Positions 1-8,523 of a stretch of 64,000 nucleotides of DNA are shown here, piece by piece (the first letter of the stretch is position 1; each line of letters begins with the position of its first letter). Position numbers and translations under genes: made by a program. The notes beneath the pieces were generated by a model. The model saw nothing but the letters and a program-made list of their open reading frames with translations, had not been told where the DNA came from and did no database searches. The DNA is from DASRJG01 sp964647625 (GTDB taxonomy: Bacteria; Acidobacteriota; Polarisedimenticolia; Polarisedimenticolales; DASRJG01): positions 8,642 through 72,641 of the forward strand of contig CAZYHZ010000019.1 of assembly GCA_964647625.1 (NCBI GenBank), read 5' to 3'.

Positions 1-3000
1 TCCCGTCGTGATCGCGCACGTCCAGGTCGCCCCCGCGGCGTTGAACCAGGTCGCGGACAGGGTGTCCGCGACGGGAGCGCCCGTGATGGTCGAGGGGCCG
101 GAGTTCGAGACGACGATCGTGTAGGTCAGGTTCGTTCCAGGCGTCGCGGCCGTCAGTCCGTCGGTCTTCGTGATCGACACGTCGCTCTGCGGATTCAAGA
201 CGGTGTCGTTGTCCGTCGCGGAGTTGTTTCCGGCGATCGGGTCGCTCACACCCGCCGGGGCGGTCACGGTCGCCGTGTTCGCGATCGTTCCGGTCGCCCC
301 GGGAAGCGTCGGAGCGGTCACCGTGTAGGTGGCCACCGCCCCGGCGTTGAGGTTCACGGTCGTGTTGAGGTTGCCCGTTCCCGAGCCGGCGCCGCACGAG
401 CCCGTCCCTGAGGTGATCGCGCACGTCCAGCTCGCGTTCGGAACGTCGAAGTACGTGGGAGACAGCGTGTCCGCCACGATGGCGCCCGAAGCCGCAGTGG
501 GACCGCCGTTCGTCACCTGGATCGTGTAGGTCAGGCTCGTCCCGGCCACGACGCCCGTGACGCCGTCGGTTTTCGTGATGCCGAAATCCGACGACGGAGC
601 GGTGACGGCGTCGGTGACCGACGCCGAGGCGGGCGGACCGAGGCCGCATCCCGTGCGTCCCGAAAGGAACGTGGTAACGACGTTGGCCGTCCCGGCCGCG
701 GGCGGGCCTGGGGAGGTCACGGCAATCAGAATGTTGATCGACGCGCCGCGGGCCAGAACGCCGGTATCGACGTACGTATCGGCGTTGGTGTCGGTCAGCA
801 GCGTGTCGATGCCCGGCTCGTACGTCCCGACGATGCCGTTGTCCTTGTAGTAGACGATCGACGACGGCACCCAGGGCCCGGTCGACGTCGACGAGATCTT
901 GAACGTGTCGAAGGCGTTCCCCGTGTTCGTGACCGTGTGGGGCACGTACACGGTTCCCGCGGGAGGCAACGCCGCGTGCGACGTCGCGGTGACGGCGGAG
1001 TAGGTGTTCGTGCCGGGGCACAATCCGCTGCAGCCGCCCATGTTGTCGTCGATCTGGGTCGGGAGCGAATTCGCACTCGGGCTCGCATTGGTGCTCGAAC
1101 TGTGCCACTGAATCCCCGCGCCCGGGGGCACGCCGAGATCGGTCCACAGGATTCGCCATTCCATCTGATTACCGGTCGCGTCTCCGCGAGCGTCTGCGGC
1201 GGGAAGATTCTTAATGAGCGTCAGGGTGCCGGGAAGGTGATAGCCGTCGGAGTACCCGGCGTTGTCGACGATTGGATCGCCTCCGGGGGCAACGGCGTTG
1301 TACGAGAAAAGCTGGAGCACGACGTTCTGATTGCTCCCCTGCCAGCCCGCGACGACCACGGGCTCTCCCTGCTCTATCTTGCCGTCGAGGTTGATGTCGC
1401 TGTAGTAGAGGAACGTCTGCGTGTTGCTCGTCGATCCCGAGCGCGCCGTGTACATGTAGAAGTAATTCGCGTCCATGGTCACGGCCGTGCGCGAGAGGTT
1501 GCGGCCGGTGGACTGCACGGGCGCGTCGCGGTCGGTGGCGTCCGTGGGGTCGCACGAGTTGTTGTCCTTGTCCGCCAGGACGATGAGCCAGTCCTGCATG
1601 TTCCCGTCGGTCGTGATGGTCGTCAGGGTGAACTGTCCGTCGCCGTAGCCGCAGACACAGTTCGCCGTGAACTGGAACCCGAAGTCCTTGCCGGTCAGAT
1701 CGACGCCCGCCATCGTGATCGCGATCGAGCCGGACGCGGGCGCGGAGAAGATCCAGTTCTGCGGTGCGGTCGCCGTCGTGTCGGCGAGGCTCTGATTGTC
1801 GTCGACGATGATGGTGTACGAGCCGTTGACGACGGCCGGGAACTCGTAGAACCCCGTCGACGGATCGGCGGTGACGACCTGTACGACCGATCCGCCCGAG
1901 ATCAGCTTGACGTAGGCGCCCGATCCGATGCTCGGCTCTCCGGCGTTGAACGTGCCGTTGCTGTTGAGATCGTAGTAGAGGTTGCCGCGGACGTAGCCGC
2001 CCGAGGCGACCGTGACGTTGCCGCCGAATTCCGAGGTGGCGCCGCTCGCGCTCCTCGCGGTGGCCGTCAGCTTCGTGCCGAGCGCGACGCCCGCGGGGAC
2101 CGGCAGCGTGAACGTGAACTTCGACGTCGTGTCGGTCCCCTGCGCGATGCCGTTGATCGCGCCGGGGCCGTACGTGCCGGTTCCGGTATCGGAGTCTCCG
2201 CCCGACCCTTCGGTTCCGCTGAACGAGAAGGTCTGGCCTTCGCCAAAACCGGTCGGATCGGCCGTCACGATGAAGAACTCGATGTTCGCGCCCGCTCCGC
2301 TGTAGCCGTCGACGACGAGGTTCCCGCCGTTGATCCACGCCCGCGTGATGACCGGATAGTTGAGCAGGCCGTTGGCGCCGCCGTCGGCGTCGTTGGCGTC
2401 GTTCAACGTGACGAAGGCCGGGCTCGAGCCGCTGTTCCCGTGATTCGCGTTGTCCCCGGACGCGAGCAAGTCGATCCCGATGGCGCCCGAGACCGGAGGT
2501 CCGGCGCGGCGGTTGATCGTGCCGTTCTGTGTGATCGAGTTTTTCGTGATCGTCACCTGGTCGGAAGACGCGGGGACCATGACACCGGCGCCGTAGTTGG
2601 CCGAGAGGACGTTCCGGTCGACCGAGGTGACGCTCCCGCCGGCGCGAATGCCCGGCGTGACCACCGCCTGCGCGTCCGCGTCCGGGTCAGCGCCGACGCC
2701 GCAGCCGTTGATCGAGTTGTCGACGAACGCGTGCCCGCCGCTGCTGTTTGCGCTGTCGATGCCCGGCCCGTCTTCGTCGGTGATCAGGTTCTGCTGCACG
2801 GTCGCCGAGGCCGAAGATAGGCCGAGAGCGACCCCGGCGAGGTGCCCCTTGCCGAAGGCGTTGCGGCGGATCTCGTTCTTCTCGACGAGCCAGCCGCTCG
2901 AGCCGTTCTGGAGCGAAACACCGGCGCCGGTCGCGAATCCGATCAAGCTGCTCCGGACGATTCCCGAGTCTCCGCCGAGCGACCGGATCGCGTCGGCGAC

Positions 3001-4146
3001 GGTCCGCGCGGCGGCACCCGGGTCGGCGAACGACGACGGCGCCGATCCCACGAGCGCGAACTCGACGAGGGCGGACGACGCGACGGACCCGACGCGGATG
3101 TTGGCCGAAGTATCGGCGTCCGTCGCGCTGCCGAATCCCCAGATCGCGAGCCGCCGCACGGTCGCGCTCGACGCCTGGAGATCGAAGCCGATAGGAACGA
3201 CGGCCGTCGCGCGGACGTCCAGAATCTCGAGCTCGGGCTTCGCGAGCTGGGCCAGGGCGATGGCATCGACGCCGACGGTACCGCCGGCGCCGAGCGATCC
3301 CGGGTTGTCGTCGCGGACGGTCGTGCCGTCGGTGAGCTGGTAGGCGGTGCCGTCGATCGTCGTCCCGCTGTCGCTGATGTTGGGCAAGGCGACGGTGACG
3401 CCGATCTGCCACCAGTTGCCGCCGCCGCCCGTCGCGTTGGTCGCGATCGTGGGAACGAAGCGCATGGCATTTGATCCCGTGACCGCGCGCGCGTTCTGGA
3501 GGAACTGGCGCAACGATCCCTGGACCGTGCGGTTGTTCGACGCATCGTCGTCGGCGTTGCCGCCGCCCGAGACGTTGGTGACGACATTGAACGAGAACGC
3601 GAAGTCCTCGTTGCCGATGTTGCTCCCGCCGAGCACGACGCGATTGACGTGCTCAGCCGTGCCGAGCGCCGCGGCGTTGTCGGACGCGTTGCCGCGCGTG
3701 CCCCCGAAGCACGGGCCCGCGGTGACACGGACGGTGACGCCGCCCGATCCGTTCGCGCAGCGCGCGCCGATGCCGCCGTAGGTCTGCTCAGCCCAGATGT
3801 CGCCCTGAACGAAGCCCGCGTTCCGGCCCGAGGGCGCGGCGACGGTCTTCGAGTCGACGACGATCCAGTACGTGCCCGCAGCTAAGCCCGCGAACGAGTA
3901 CGCGCCGGCCGCCGAGGTCGTCGTCGTCGCGGTCAGCGTGTCGTCCGTTCCCGTCGGCTGTCCGTCGCCTCCGTCCTTGTAGGCCTTGACCGTGACGGAG
4001 GCCGCCGCGACGGCATCGCTCAAGCTCGCGTCCCCGTTGACGTCCACGGAGACGGTCCCCGAGATAGTGGCTGCCAGCGGAGCCTGGCTCAGCGCGGCCG
4101 AGAGGGCGGCCGCGAGCGGAATGGCGAGCAGGGACCGAAGGATCAC
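1..4146 (-). CDS. Giant secreted DUF11/beta-helix surface protein (3' end outside window)
   Basis: At least 1,382 residues; the stop lies beyond the left edge. The start is a GTG whose last two bases belong to the TGA of the upstream hybrid kinase (GTGA, 4143-4146), so translation is probably coupled. Residues 1-25 are a signal peptide (MILRSLLAIPLAAALS...). An SdrD-B-like domain follows (TISGTVSVDVNGD, about 27-110). Next is a long region rich in short N/G turns, consistent with a right-handed parallel beta-helix (about 190-640). A second SdrD-B-like unit (GNLYYDLNSNGTFNAGEPS) lies near 715-790, and a region with few cysteines near 850-1150. From about residue 1,183 there are DUF11 repeats of about 135 residues (ITKTDGVTGVVAGTSLTYTI, then SITKTDGLTAATPGTNLTYT). 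DUF11 and SdrD-B are extracellular stalk or adhesin modules. The ligand is unknown, and the C-terminal anchor or sorting signal is not in view. Confidence 0.85.
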   Translation of the reverse strand, partial: MILRSLLAIPLAAALSAALSQAPLAATISGTVSVDVNGDASLSDAVAAASVTVKAYKDGGDGQPTGTDDTLTATTTTSAAGAYSFAGLAAGTYWIVVDSKTVAAPSGRNAGFVQGDIWAEQTYGGIGARCANGSGGVTVRVTAGPCFGGTRGNASDNAAALGTAEHVNRVVLGGSNIGNEDFAFSFNVVTNVSGGGNADDDASNNRTVQGSLRQFLQNARAVTGSNAMRFVPTIATNATGGGGNWWQIGVTVALPNISDSGTTIDGTAYQLTDGTTVRDDNPGSLGAGGTVGVDAIALAQLAKPELEILDVRATAVVPIGFDLQASSATVRRLAIWGFGSATDADTSANIRVGSVASSALVEFALVGSAPSSFADPGAAARTVADAIRSLGGDSGIVRSSLIGFATGAGVSLQNGSSGWLVEKNEIRRNAFGKGHLAGVALGLSSASATVQQNLITDEDGPGIDSANSSGGHAFVDNSINGCGVGADPDADAQAVVTPGIRAGGSVTSVDRNVLSANYGAGVMVPASSDQVTITKNSITQNGTINRRAGPPVSGAIGIDLLASGDNANHGNSGSSPAFVTLNDANDADGGANGLLNYPVITRAWINGGNLVVDGYSGAGANIEFFIVTADPTGFGEGQTFSFSGTEGSGGDSDTGTGTYGPGAINGIAQGTDTTSKFTFTLPVPAGVALGTKLTATARSASGATSEFGGNVTVASGGYVRGNLYYDLNSNGTFNAGEPSIGSGAYVKLISGGSVVQVVTADPSTGFYEFPAVVNGSYTIIVDDNQSLADTTATAPQNWIFSAPASGSIAITMAGVDLTGKDFGFQFTANCVCGYGDGQFTLTTITTDGNMQDWLIVLADKDNNSCDPTDATDRDAPVQSTGRNLSRTAVTMDANYFYMYTARSGSTSNTQTFLYYSDINLDGKIEQGEPVVVAGWQGSNQNVVLQLFSYNAVAPGGDPIVDNAGYSDGYHLPGTLTLIKNLPAADARGDATGNQMEWRILWTDLGVPPGAGIQWHSSSTNASPSANSLPTQIDDNMGGCSGLCPGTNTYSAVTATSHAALPPAGTVYVPHTVTNTGNAFDTFKISSTSTGPWVPSSIVYYKDNGIVGTYEPGIDTLLTDTNADTYVDTGVLARGASINILIAVTSPGPPAAGTANVVTTFLSGRTGCGLGPPASASVTDAVTAPSSDFGITKTDGVTGVVAGTSLTYTIQVTNGGPTAASGAIVADTLSPTYFDVPNASWTCAITSGTGSCGAGSGTGNLNTTVNLNAGAVATYTVTAPTLPGATGTIANTATVTAPAGVSDPIAGNNSATDNDTVLNPQSDVSITKTDGLTAATPGTNLTYTIVVSNSGPSTITGAPVADTLSATWFNAAGATWTCAITTG

Positions 4147-6311
4147 GCGCTCGCCCCCGGGCGCAGGATCTCGTCGACCGCGGCGAGCAGGTCGGCCATC
4201 GGGCACGGCTTCGGCAGCACCCGATCGATGCCGCTGTCCTTGACGCGCGCCTCGTCCTGATCGACGGCCCAGCCGCTCAGGAGGATCACGGGAATGCCGG
4301 TCGCGACGCGCTTGGCTTCGGCGGCGACCTCGAGGCCGGAGACTTCGGGCATGCCGAGGTCCGTGATGATCAAGTCGAACTTGCCGGGGGCGATCATCGA
4401 GATCGCCTCGCGCCCGCCCGCGGCCTCGGTCACCGAGTGCCCGCCTGCGGCGAGCATCTCGTGGCAGCTCTCCCTGACGTCGTCGAGATCGTCGACGAGC
4501 AGGATCCGCGCCGAGCGTGCCGGCGTTCCGGCGGTTCGAGCCGCGGTGACGCGCGCGGCACCGGCGTCGCCGGTGTCGGCGGGCAGCCGCATGCGAAAGG
4601 TCGTGCCGAGACCCGGACGGGAGGCCAGGCGGATGTCGCCGCCGTGACGCGCGACGATGCTCTGCACGATCGACAGACCCAGTCCGTGGCCATCGCTCTT
4701 CGTCGTGTAGAACGGCTGGAAGATCCGCTCCTGGATCTCCTCGGGAATGCCCTCGCCCTCGTCCGAGATCTCGATGACGACGCTCGCCCCCTCGCGGACG
4801 GTGCGGAACCGGACGGTGCCGCCCCGCGGCATCGCATCGACCGCGTTGAGCAGCAGATTGCTCAGCGCCTGCGTGATGTCCGACTGGTCGCCGCGGATGG
4901 GCGGGACCTCGCCCAGATACAGCTCGACGTCGATGCGGCGGCCGGCCCGCTCGCATTCGTCCTTCCACTTCGGCCGCGTCATCTCGACGGCCGAGCTGAC
5001 GAGCTCGTTGACGTCGAGGACGGCCTGCGGCGCCGTGACCCCGCGCCGCGCGAAGTCCTGGATGCGCTTGATCGTGGCCGCGCTCTGGCTCGCCACCTTT
5101 TCCGCGATCTTGAGGTCGTTGACGGCCAAGGCCACGTCGGCGCGCGGGCCGGAGAGCTTGTGCAGCGCGAGCTGAACGCGGGCGAGAAGGGCCCCCAGCG
5201 TGTTGTTGTAGTCGTGGGCGACGCCGGCGGCGATCTCTCCGATCGCCTTGACGCGCTCCGAGAACATCAGCTCCGATTGCGCGCTCCGGAGCGAGTCGTT
5301 GGCCCGCTTCAGATCTTCCACGAACCGCGCGCGCTCGATGGCCAGCGCGAGCTGGGTGCTCATCGCCGACAGGAAGGCCAGGTCGTCGTCGCCGAACTGG
5401 CGCCCGCTCGCGCGATCCGTGACGTTCAGGACGCCGAGCACCGCCTGGCGCGTCCGGATCGGAAGGCTGACTGCGATCGGCGCGGACATGAACGAATCCG
5501 AGAGCGCGGGGTTGTGGTGGACGGGCAGCGCCGGGTCCGACGAGATGTCGCGGACGAGCATCGGCCTCCCCGTCGCGGCGACCTTCCCCGAGATCCCCTC
5601 GCCCATCGCCACCTCGAGAGCGGCGCGAGGGACCTCGGCGAGCCCGCGGCTGGCGGCGACGTGGAGCTTCTTGCCTTCGGCATCGACGAGCATCACCGAC
5701 GCGCGCGCGGCGCCGAGCTCCCACGCGATGAGGCCGACCACGTACTCGCACAGCTCGGAGACCGTGTAGAGATCGCCCATGGCGAGGCCGGCGTTGGTCA
5801 GCGTCGTCAGGCGCGACACGGTGGCCGCCAGGAGAGCGTTCTTTTCCTGAAGGTCCGACACGAGCATCTTGTTCTTGATCGTGAGCTCGTGATGATCGAG
5901 GGCGCGCTTGACCGTCCTCCACACCACGTCGATGTCCTCGAACGGCTTCTGCACGAAGTCGTACGCGCCGAGGTGGATGGCCTGCATCGCGGTGTCGAGC
6001 GACGCGTGCGAGGTCATGACGACGATCTCGGTCGCGGGCGCCACGCGGCGCGCCTCGGCGAGGAGCTCGAGGCCCGACATCTTCGGGAGGACGACGTCGA
6101 TCAACGCAACCGAGACGTTCGCCGTCGTGAGGTGCCGGTACGCGGCCTCGGCGGAGTCGGCAACGAGCACGGTGCGTCCGTGGGACTCGAGCACCGTGCG
6201 GATGACATGGCAGACGGTGCTCTCGTCGTCGACGATCAGAATGGGAAGGTGGGAGACGGATTCGCGCAGGACGGGCCCCCCCGCCTCGCGGTGCGCGTTG
6301 ACCAGATTCAT
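4143..6311 (-). CDS. Hybrid sensor histidine kinase: receiver-GAF-HisKA-HATPase-receiver
   Basis: 722 residues, cytoplasmic (no membrane segment). The order is an N-terminal receiver (LIVDDES, phospho-Asp about D72 in ALIDVVLPKMSG, K122), a coiled linker, a GAF domain (about 165-330), HisKA with H366 (GVAHDYNN), an HATPase_c (NLLLNAVDAM, DEGEGIPEE, GHGLGLSIV), and a second receiver (LLVDDLDD, D651, K in LPKP). This is the usual layout of an internally relaying kinase that takes input both from a partner kinase (N-terminal receiver) and from a GAF ligand. The ATG at 6311 was preferred because the preceding frame is AT-rich intergenic DNA; GGGGGACGCGAGG lies just upstream. Its stop overlaps the start of the DUF11 surface protein, which suggests co-expression. 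No DNA-binding output is present, so the final target is not visible. Confidence 0.9.
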   Translation of the reverse strand: MNLVNAHREAGGPVLRESVSHLPILIVDDESTVCHVIRTVLESHGRTVLVADSAEAAYRHLTTANVSVALIDVVLPKMSGLELLAEARRVAPATEIVVMTSHASLDTAMQAIHLGAYDFVQKPFEDIDVVWRTVKRALDHHELTIKNKMLVSDLQEKNALLAATVSRLTTLTNAGLAMGDLYTVSELCEYVVGLIAWELGAARASVMLVDAEGKKLHVAASRGLAEVPRAALEVAMGEGISGKVAATGRPMLVRDISSDPALPVHHNPALSDSFMSAPIAVSLPIRTRQAVLGVLNVTDRASGRQFGDDDLAFLSAMSTQLALAIERARFVEDLKRANDSLRSAQSELMFSERVKAIGEIAAGVAHDYNNTLGALLARVQLALHKLSGPRADVALAVNDLKIAEKVASQSAATIKRIQDFARRGVTAPQAVLDVNELVSSAVEMTRPKWKDECERAGRRIDVELYLGEVPPIRGDQSDITQALSNLLLNAVDAMPRGGTVRFRTVREGASVVIEISDEGEGIPEEIQERIFQPFYTTKSDGHGLGLSIVQSIVARHGGDIRLASRPGLGTTFRMRLPADTGDAGAARVTAARTAGTPARSARILLVDDLDDVRESCHEMLAAGGHSVTEAAGGREAISMIAPGKFDLIITDLGMPEVSGLEVAAEAKRVATGIPVILLSGWAVDQDEARVKDSGIDRVLPKPCPMADLLAAVDEILRPGASA

Positions 6312-6380
6312 CCTCGCGTCCCCCACCCCCTGGCAGACCTCGCGGACTCGCCGGTAGAAAAAAGCGCTCTGACGTTTCGA

Positions 6381-6408
6381 AATATAGGAATCGAATATGT
6401 AAAGACAA
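6381..6408 (-). promoter_or_regulatory. Probable sigma-70 promoter for hybrid kinase/surface protein
   Basis: On the minus strand TTGTCT (6408-6403) is followed after 16 bp by TATATT (6386-6381), about 70 bp upstream of the ATG at 6311. The surrounding stretch (about 6355-6470) is strikingly AT-rich for this genome, as expected for a divergent promoter region. Confidence 0.5.
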
Positions 6409-6422
6409 CACTGTTGAATAGT

Positions 6423-6428
6423 TATAAT
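6423..6428 (+). promoter_or_regulatory. Perfect TATAAT -10 element upstream of PP2C gene
   Basis: A consensus TATAAT lies about 108 bp upstream of the PP2C ATG. No good -35 box sits 16-18 bp before it, so a transcription activator may be needed. It overlaps the divergent control region of the hybrid kinase. Confidence 0.35.
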
Positions 6429-6535
6429 TTCGAAAGCCCAATTAGGGATACACCCATTGAATTTGGCCCGGATTCTGGGGGGAATCCTGCACGTCGCCAC
6501 GATCCGGGCCGCAGCGAAGGTGCTAGGCTCGACGC

Positions 6536-7456
6536 ATGCCGAGCCCGGACGACCAGGACACGATTCCGCCGCCTTTACGGTCGACGGCGCTCGGGAGAGA
6601 CACCGTTTCGTCGCAGCCATCCATCGCGGTCCGGGTCGACTGCGCGGGATTGTCCGATCGCGGGCGCGTGCGGCAGGACAACCAGGATCACTTCTATCTC
6701 GGACGGCTCGGACGATTCTCGGAGACTCTTTCGACCAGCTTGCCGGCGGGAGAGCTGCCCAACCGCCTGGAGCAGGCCGGACACGTCGCAGTGGTCGCGG
6801 ACGGCATGGGCGGACACGCGGCCGGCGAGGTCGCGAGCCGCACCGCGATCATCGTCTTCTTCCATCTGCTGTTCGACACACCCGACTGGGTGCTCAAAGT
6901 CGACGACGAAAGCGCACGGAAGATCCTCGATCGCGTCGGCGACCGGTACCGCAGTCTCGACTCCCTTCTCGACGAGCGCTCGCAAATCGACCCGAGCCTC
7001 CGCGGGATGGGAACGACGATGACGCTGACCTACAGCATCGGGTACGACCTCTTCCTCGCGCACGCGGGCGACTCGCGCGCGTACCTGTGCCGCGACGGTG
7101 CGCTCCAGCAGCTCACGCGCGATCACACGCGCGTGCAGGAGCTCGTCGATGCGGGAATGCTCACACGCGAGGAGGCGGCGACGCACCGGCTCCGCAACGT
7201 GCTCACGAACGTCTTAGGCGGCGGCGTGCCGTTGACCGACGTCGATCTCCATCGCATCGCGTTGGTCGCGGGCGACACGGTCCTCCTGTGCTCGGATGGT
7301 CTGTACGACGTCGTCAAGCAAGAGGAGCTCGCGGGGATCTTGGGCGCCGCGCCGTCCGCGGCCGCCGCGTGCCGATTGCTGATCGACCTCGCCCTCGAGC
7401 GCGGGGCGCCCGATAACGTGACGGCCGTGGTCTCGCGCTACCGGAACGAGAGTTAA
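6536..7456 (+). CDS. PP2C-family protein phosphatase (PPM, Stp1/PrpC type)
   Basis: 306 residues, cytoplasmic. It removes phosphate from Ser/Thr and is the natural antagonist of Hanks-type kinases such as the one at 37387. Diagnostic motifs are present in order: RVRQDNQD (about 44-51, metal/phosphate-binding region), VADGMGGHAAGE (88-99, metal Asp-Gly), GTTMT, HAGDSRAYL, RDHT, LLCSDGLYDVV and a C-terminal APDNVTAVV. A 37-residue N-terminal extension without recognised motifs precedes the catalytic core, and an insertion near 55-80 (ETLSTSLPAGELPNRLEQ) enlarges the first loop. It stands alone after the AT-rich divergent region. Its TAA stop overlaps the TAA of the convergent FAD reductase in a TTAA tetranucleotide (7453-7456), leaving no room for a terminator between them. 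Confidence 0.92.
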   Translation: MPSPDDQDTIPPPLRSTALGRDTVSSQPSIAVRVDCAGLSDRGRVRQDNQDHFYLGRLGRFSETLSTSLPAGELPNRLEQAGHVAVVADGMGGHAAGEVASRTAIIVFFHLLFDTPDWVLKVDDESARKILDRVGDRYRSLDSLLDERSQIDPSLRGMGTTMTLTYSIGYDLFLAHAGDSRAYLCRDGALQQLTRDHTRVQELVDAGMLTREEAATHRLRNVLTNVLGGGVPLTDVDLHRIALVAGDTVLLCSDGLYDVVKQEELAGILGAAPSAAAACRLLIDLALERGAPDNVTAVVSRYRNES

Positions 7457-8523
7457 GCGACCTTCGACCCCGCATGCAGGAACCACGTGTCGAGGACGAC
7501 GCGTCGCGCGAACGCCGGGATCGACAGGAGCGCCGGAGCCACGGCTCGAGCGAGCGCCGTTTGAACGGGGCCGTCGGATGAGCGGGGCCCGAGGCGGTAC
7601 GAAAGCACGGCCTCGTACCGGCCGATGCGCCCGGTGAGGATGGCCTCGGCGGCCAGCCGCCCGGAGATGCGCGCCGGCAGGATTCCCTCGCCGCTCGCGG
7701 AGGAAGCCAATCCCGCGGCGTCTCCCACCAGCAGAACGCCCTCACCTGCGAGCGGCCGCGAGCGGCCGCGCCGGACCTGGTACGCGTGTCCCCGGAAGCC
7801 GGTCGCGGGCAACCGTTCGATGCGCCCGGACCCGATCAAGAATTCGAGGAAGCCGTCCAGGTGCTCGGGCAATCGCCGTGGATCGAGGCGGCCCAATCCG
7901 ACGTTGAGATAGTCCCGCTTCCGAAAACACCATCCGTAACCGGCGAGATCGCGGCAGAAGTAAAGCTCCGGCCGCTCCTCTTCGACCAAGCACTTTCTGC
8001 CCTCGAGCGGCAGCTCGATCTCGCGTGCGACGACGACGGATCCGTCGTCCACCGGTCCGCCCAGGAGGCGCGCGACCGGACAGAAGTGTCCGCCCGCTCC
8101 GACGAGGACCGGCGCCTCGAACGTTTCGTCGAGGACCCACCCGCCGGAGCGGCGCGCGATCGTCCGGACCCGCGTTCCGGGGCGCACTCGGGCGCCCGAC
8201 CAGCGCAGGAGCTCCGCGTCGAATTCCACCCGGCGGATCCCGTAGCTCACCGGTGCGCCGTAATCGACGTCCCCGGCGCGGCCCCCGATGCGGCCGATGC
8301 GGAAGCGCGAGATCGGCTGGACCACGTGCCGCGTCGCGTAGGCGTCGATCGTGAAGGGAATCTCGGCCGTCACCTCCGGCGTGATCCAGCCGGCGCACGG
8401 CTTGTCGCGCGGGAACGTCGCGGCGTCGAGAACCAGGACGTCCCGTCCCGCCTCGACGAGCCGGGCCGCGCAAGCGGAACCCGCTGGCCCGCCGCCGACG
8501 ATCAGGACGTCGGCGCGTTCCAC
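7453..8523 (-). CDS. FAD-dependent oxidoreductase, geranylgeranyl-reductase family
   Basis: 356 residues. Rossmann FAD-binding motif VGGGPAGSACA near the N-terminus, then VLDAATFPRDKPCAGW, the (P)RxKPCxG signature of the geranylgeranyl reductase/digeranylgeranylglycerophospholipid reductase group. The second FAD contact is VLLVGDAAGLASSASGEGI (about 275-295). Such enzymes saturate isoprenoid chains, or act on other lipids with an electron donor. The substrate cannot be told here. The GTG at 8523, behind GAAGGCGG, gives a 22-bp overlap with the upstream CFA synthase gene; an ATG at 8565 is the alternative. The pairing with CFA synthase points to membrane-lipid modification, possibly removal of double bonds next to cyclopropanation or methylation. 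Confidence 0.82.
   Translation of the reverse strand: MERADVLIVGGGPAGSACAARLVEAGRDVLVLDAATFPRDKPCAGWITPEVTAEIPFTIDAYATRHVVQPISRFRIGRIGGRAGDVDYGAPVSYGIRRVEFDAELLRWSGARVRPGTRVRTIARRSGGWVLDETFEAPVLVGAGGHFCPVARLLGGPVDDGSVVVAREIELPLEGRKCLVEEERPELYFCRDLAGYGWCFRKRDYLNVGLGRLDPRRLPEHLDGFLEFLIGSGRIERLPATGFRGHAYQVRRGRSRPLAGEGVLLVGDAAGLASSASGEGILPARISGRLAAEAILTGRIGRYEAVLSYRLGPRSSDGPVQTALARAVAPALLSIPAFARRVVLDTWFLHAGSKVA

Larger units (their letters stand above)
6375..6435. promoter_or_regulatory. Paired TTTCGAAA palindromes flanking divergent promoters
   Basis: The perfect palindrome TTTCGAAA occurs at 6375-6382 and again at 6428-6435. The copies are 53 bp apart (about five helical turns) and bracket the putative minus-strand promoter and the forward TATAAT. 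The arrangement suggests a dimeric repressor or activator binding both sites. No regulator can be named from the sequence. Confidence 0.3.
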
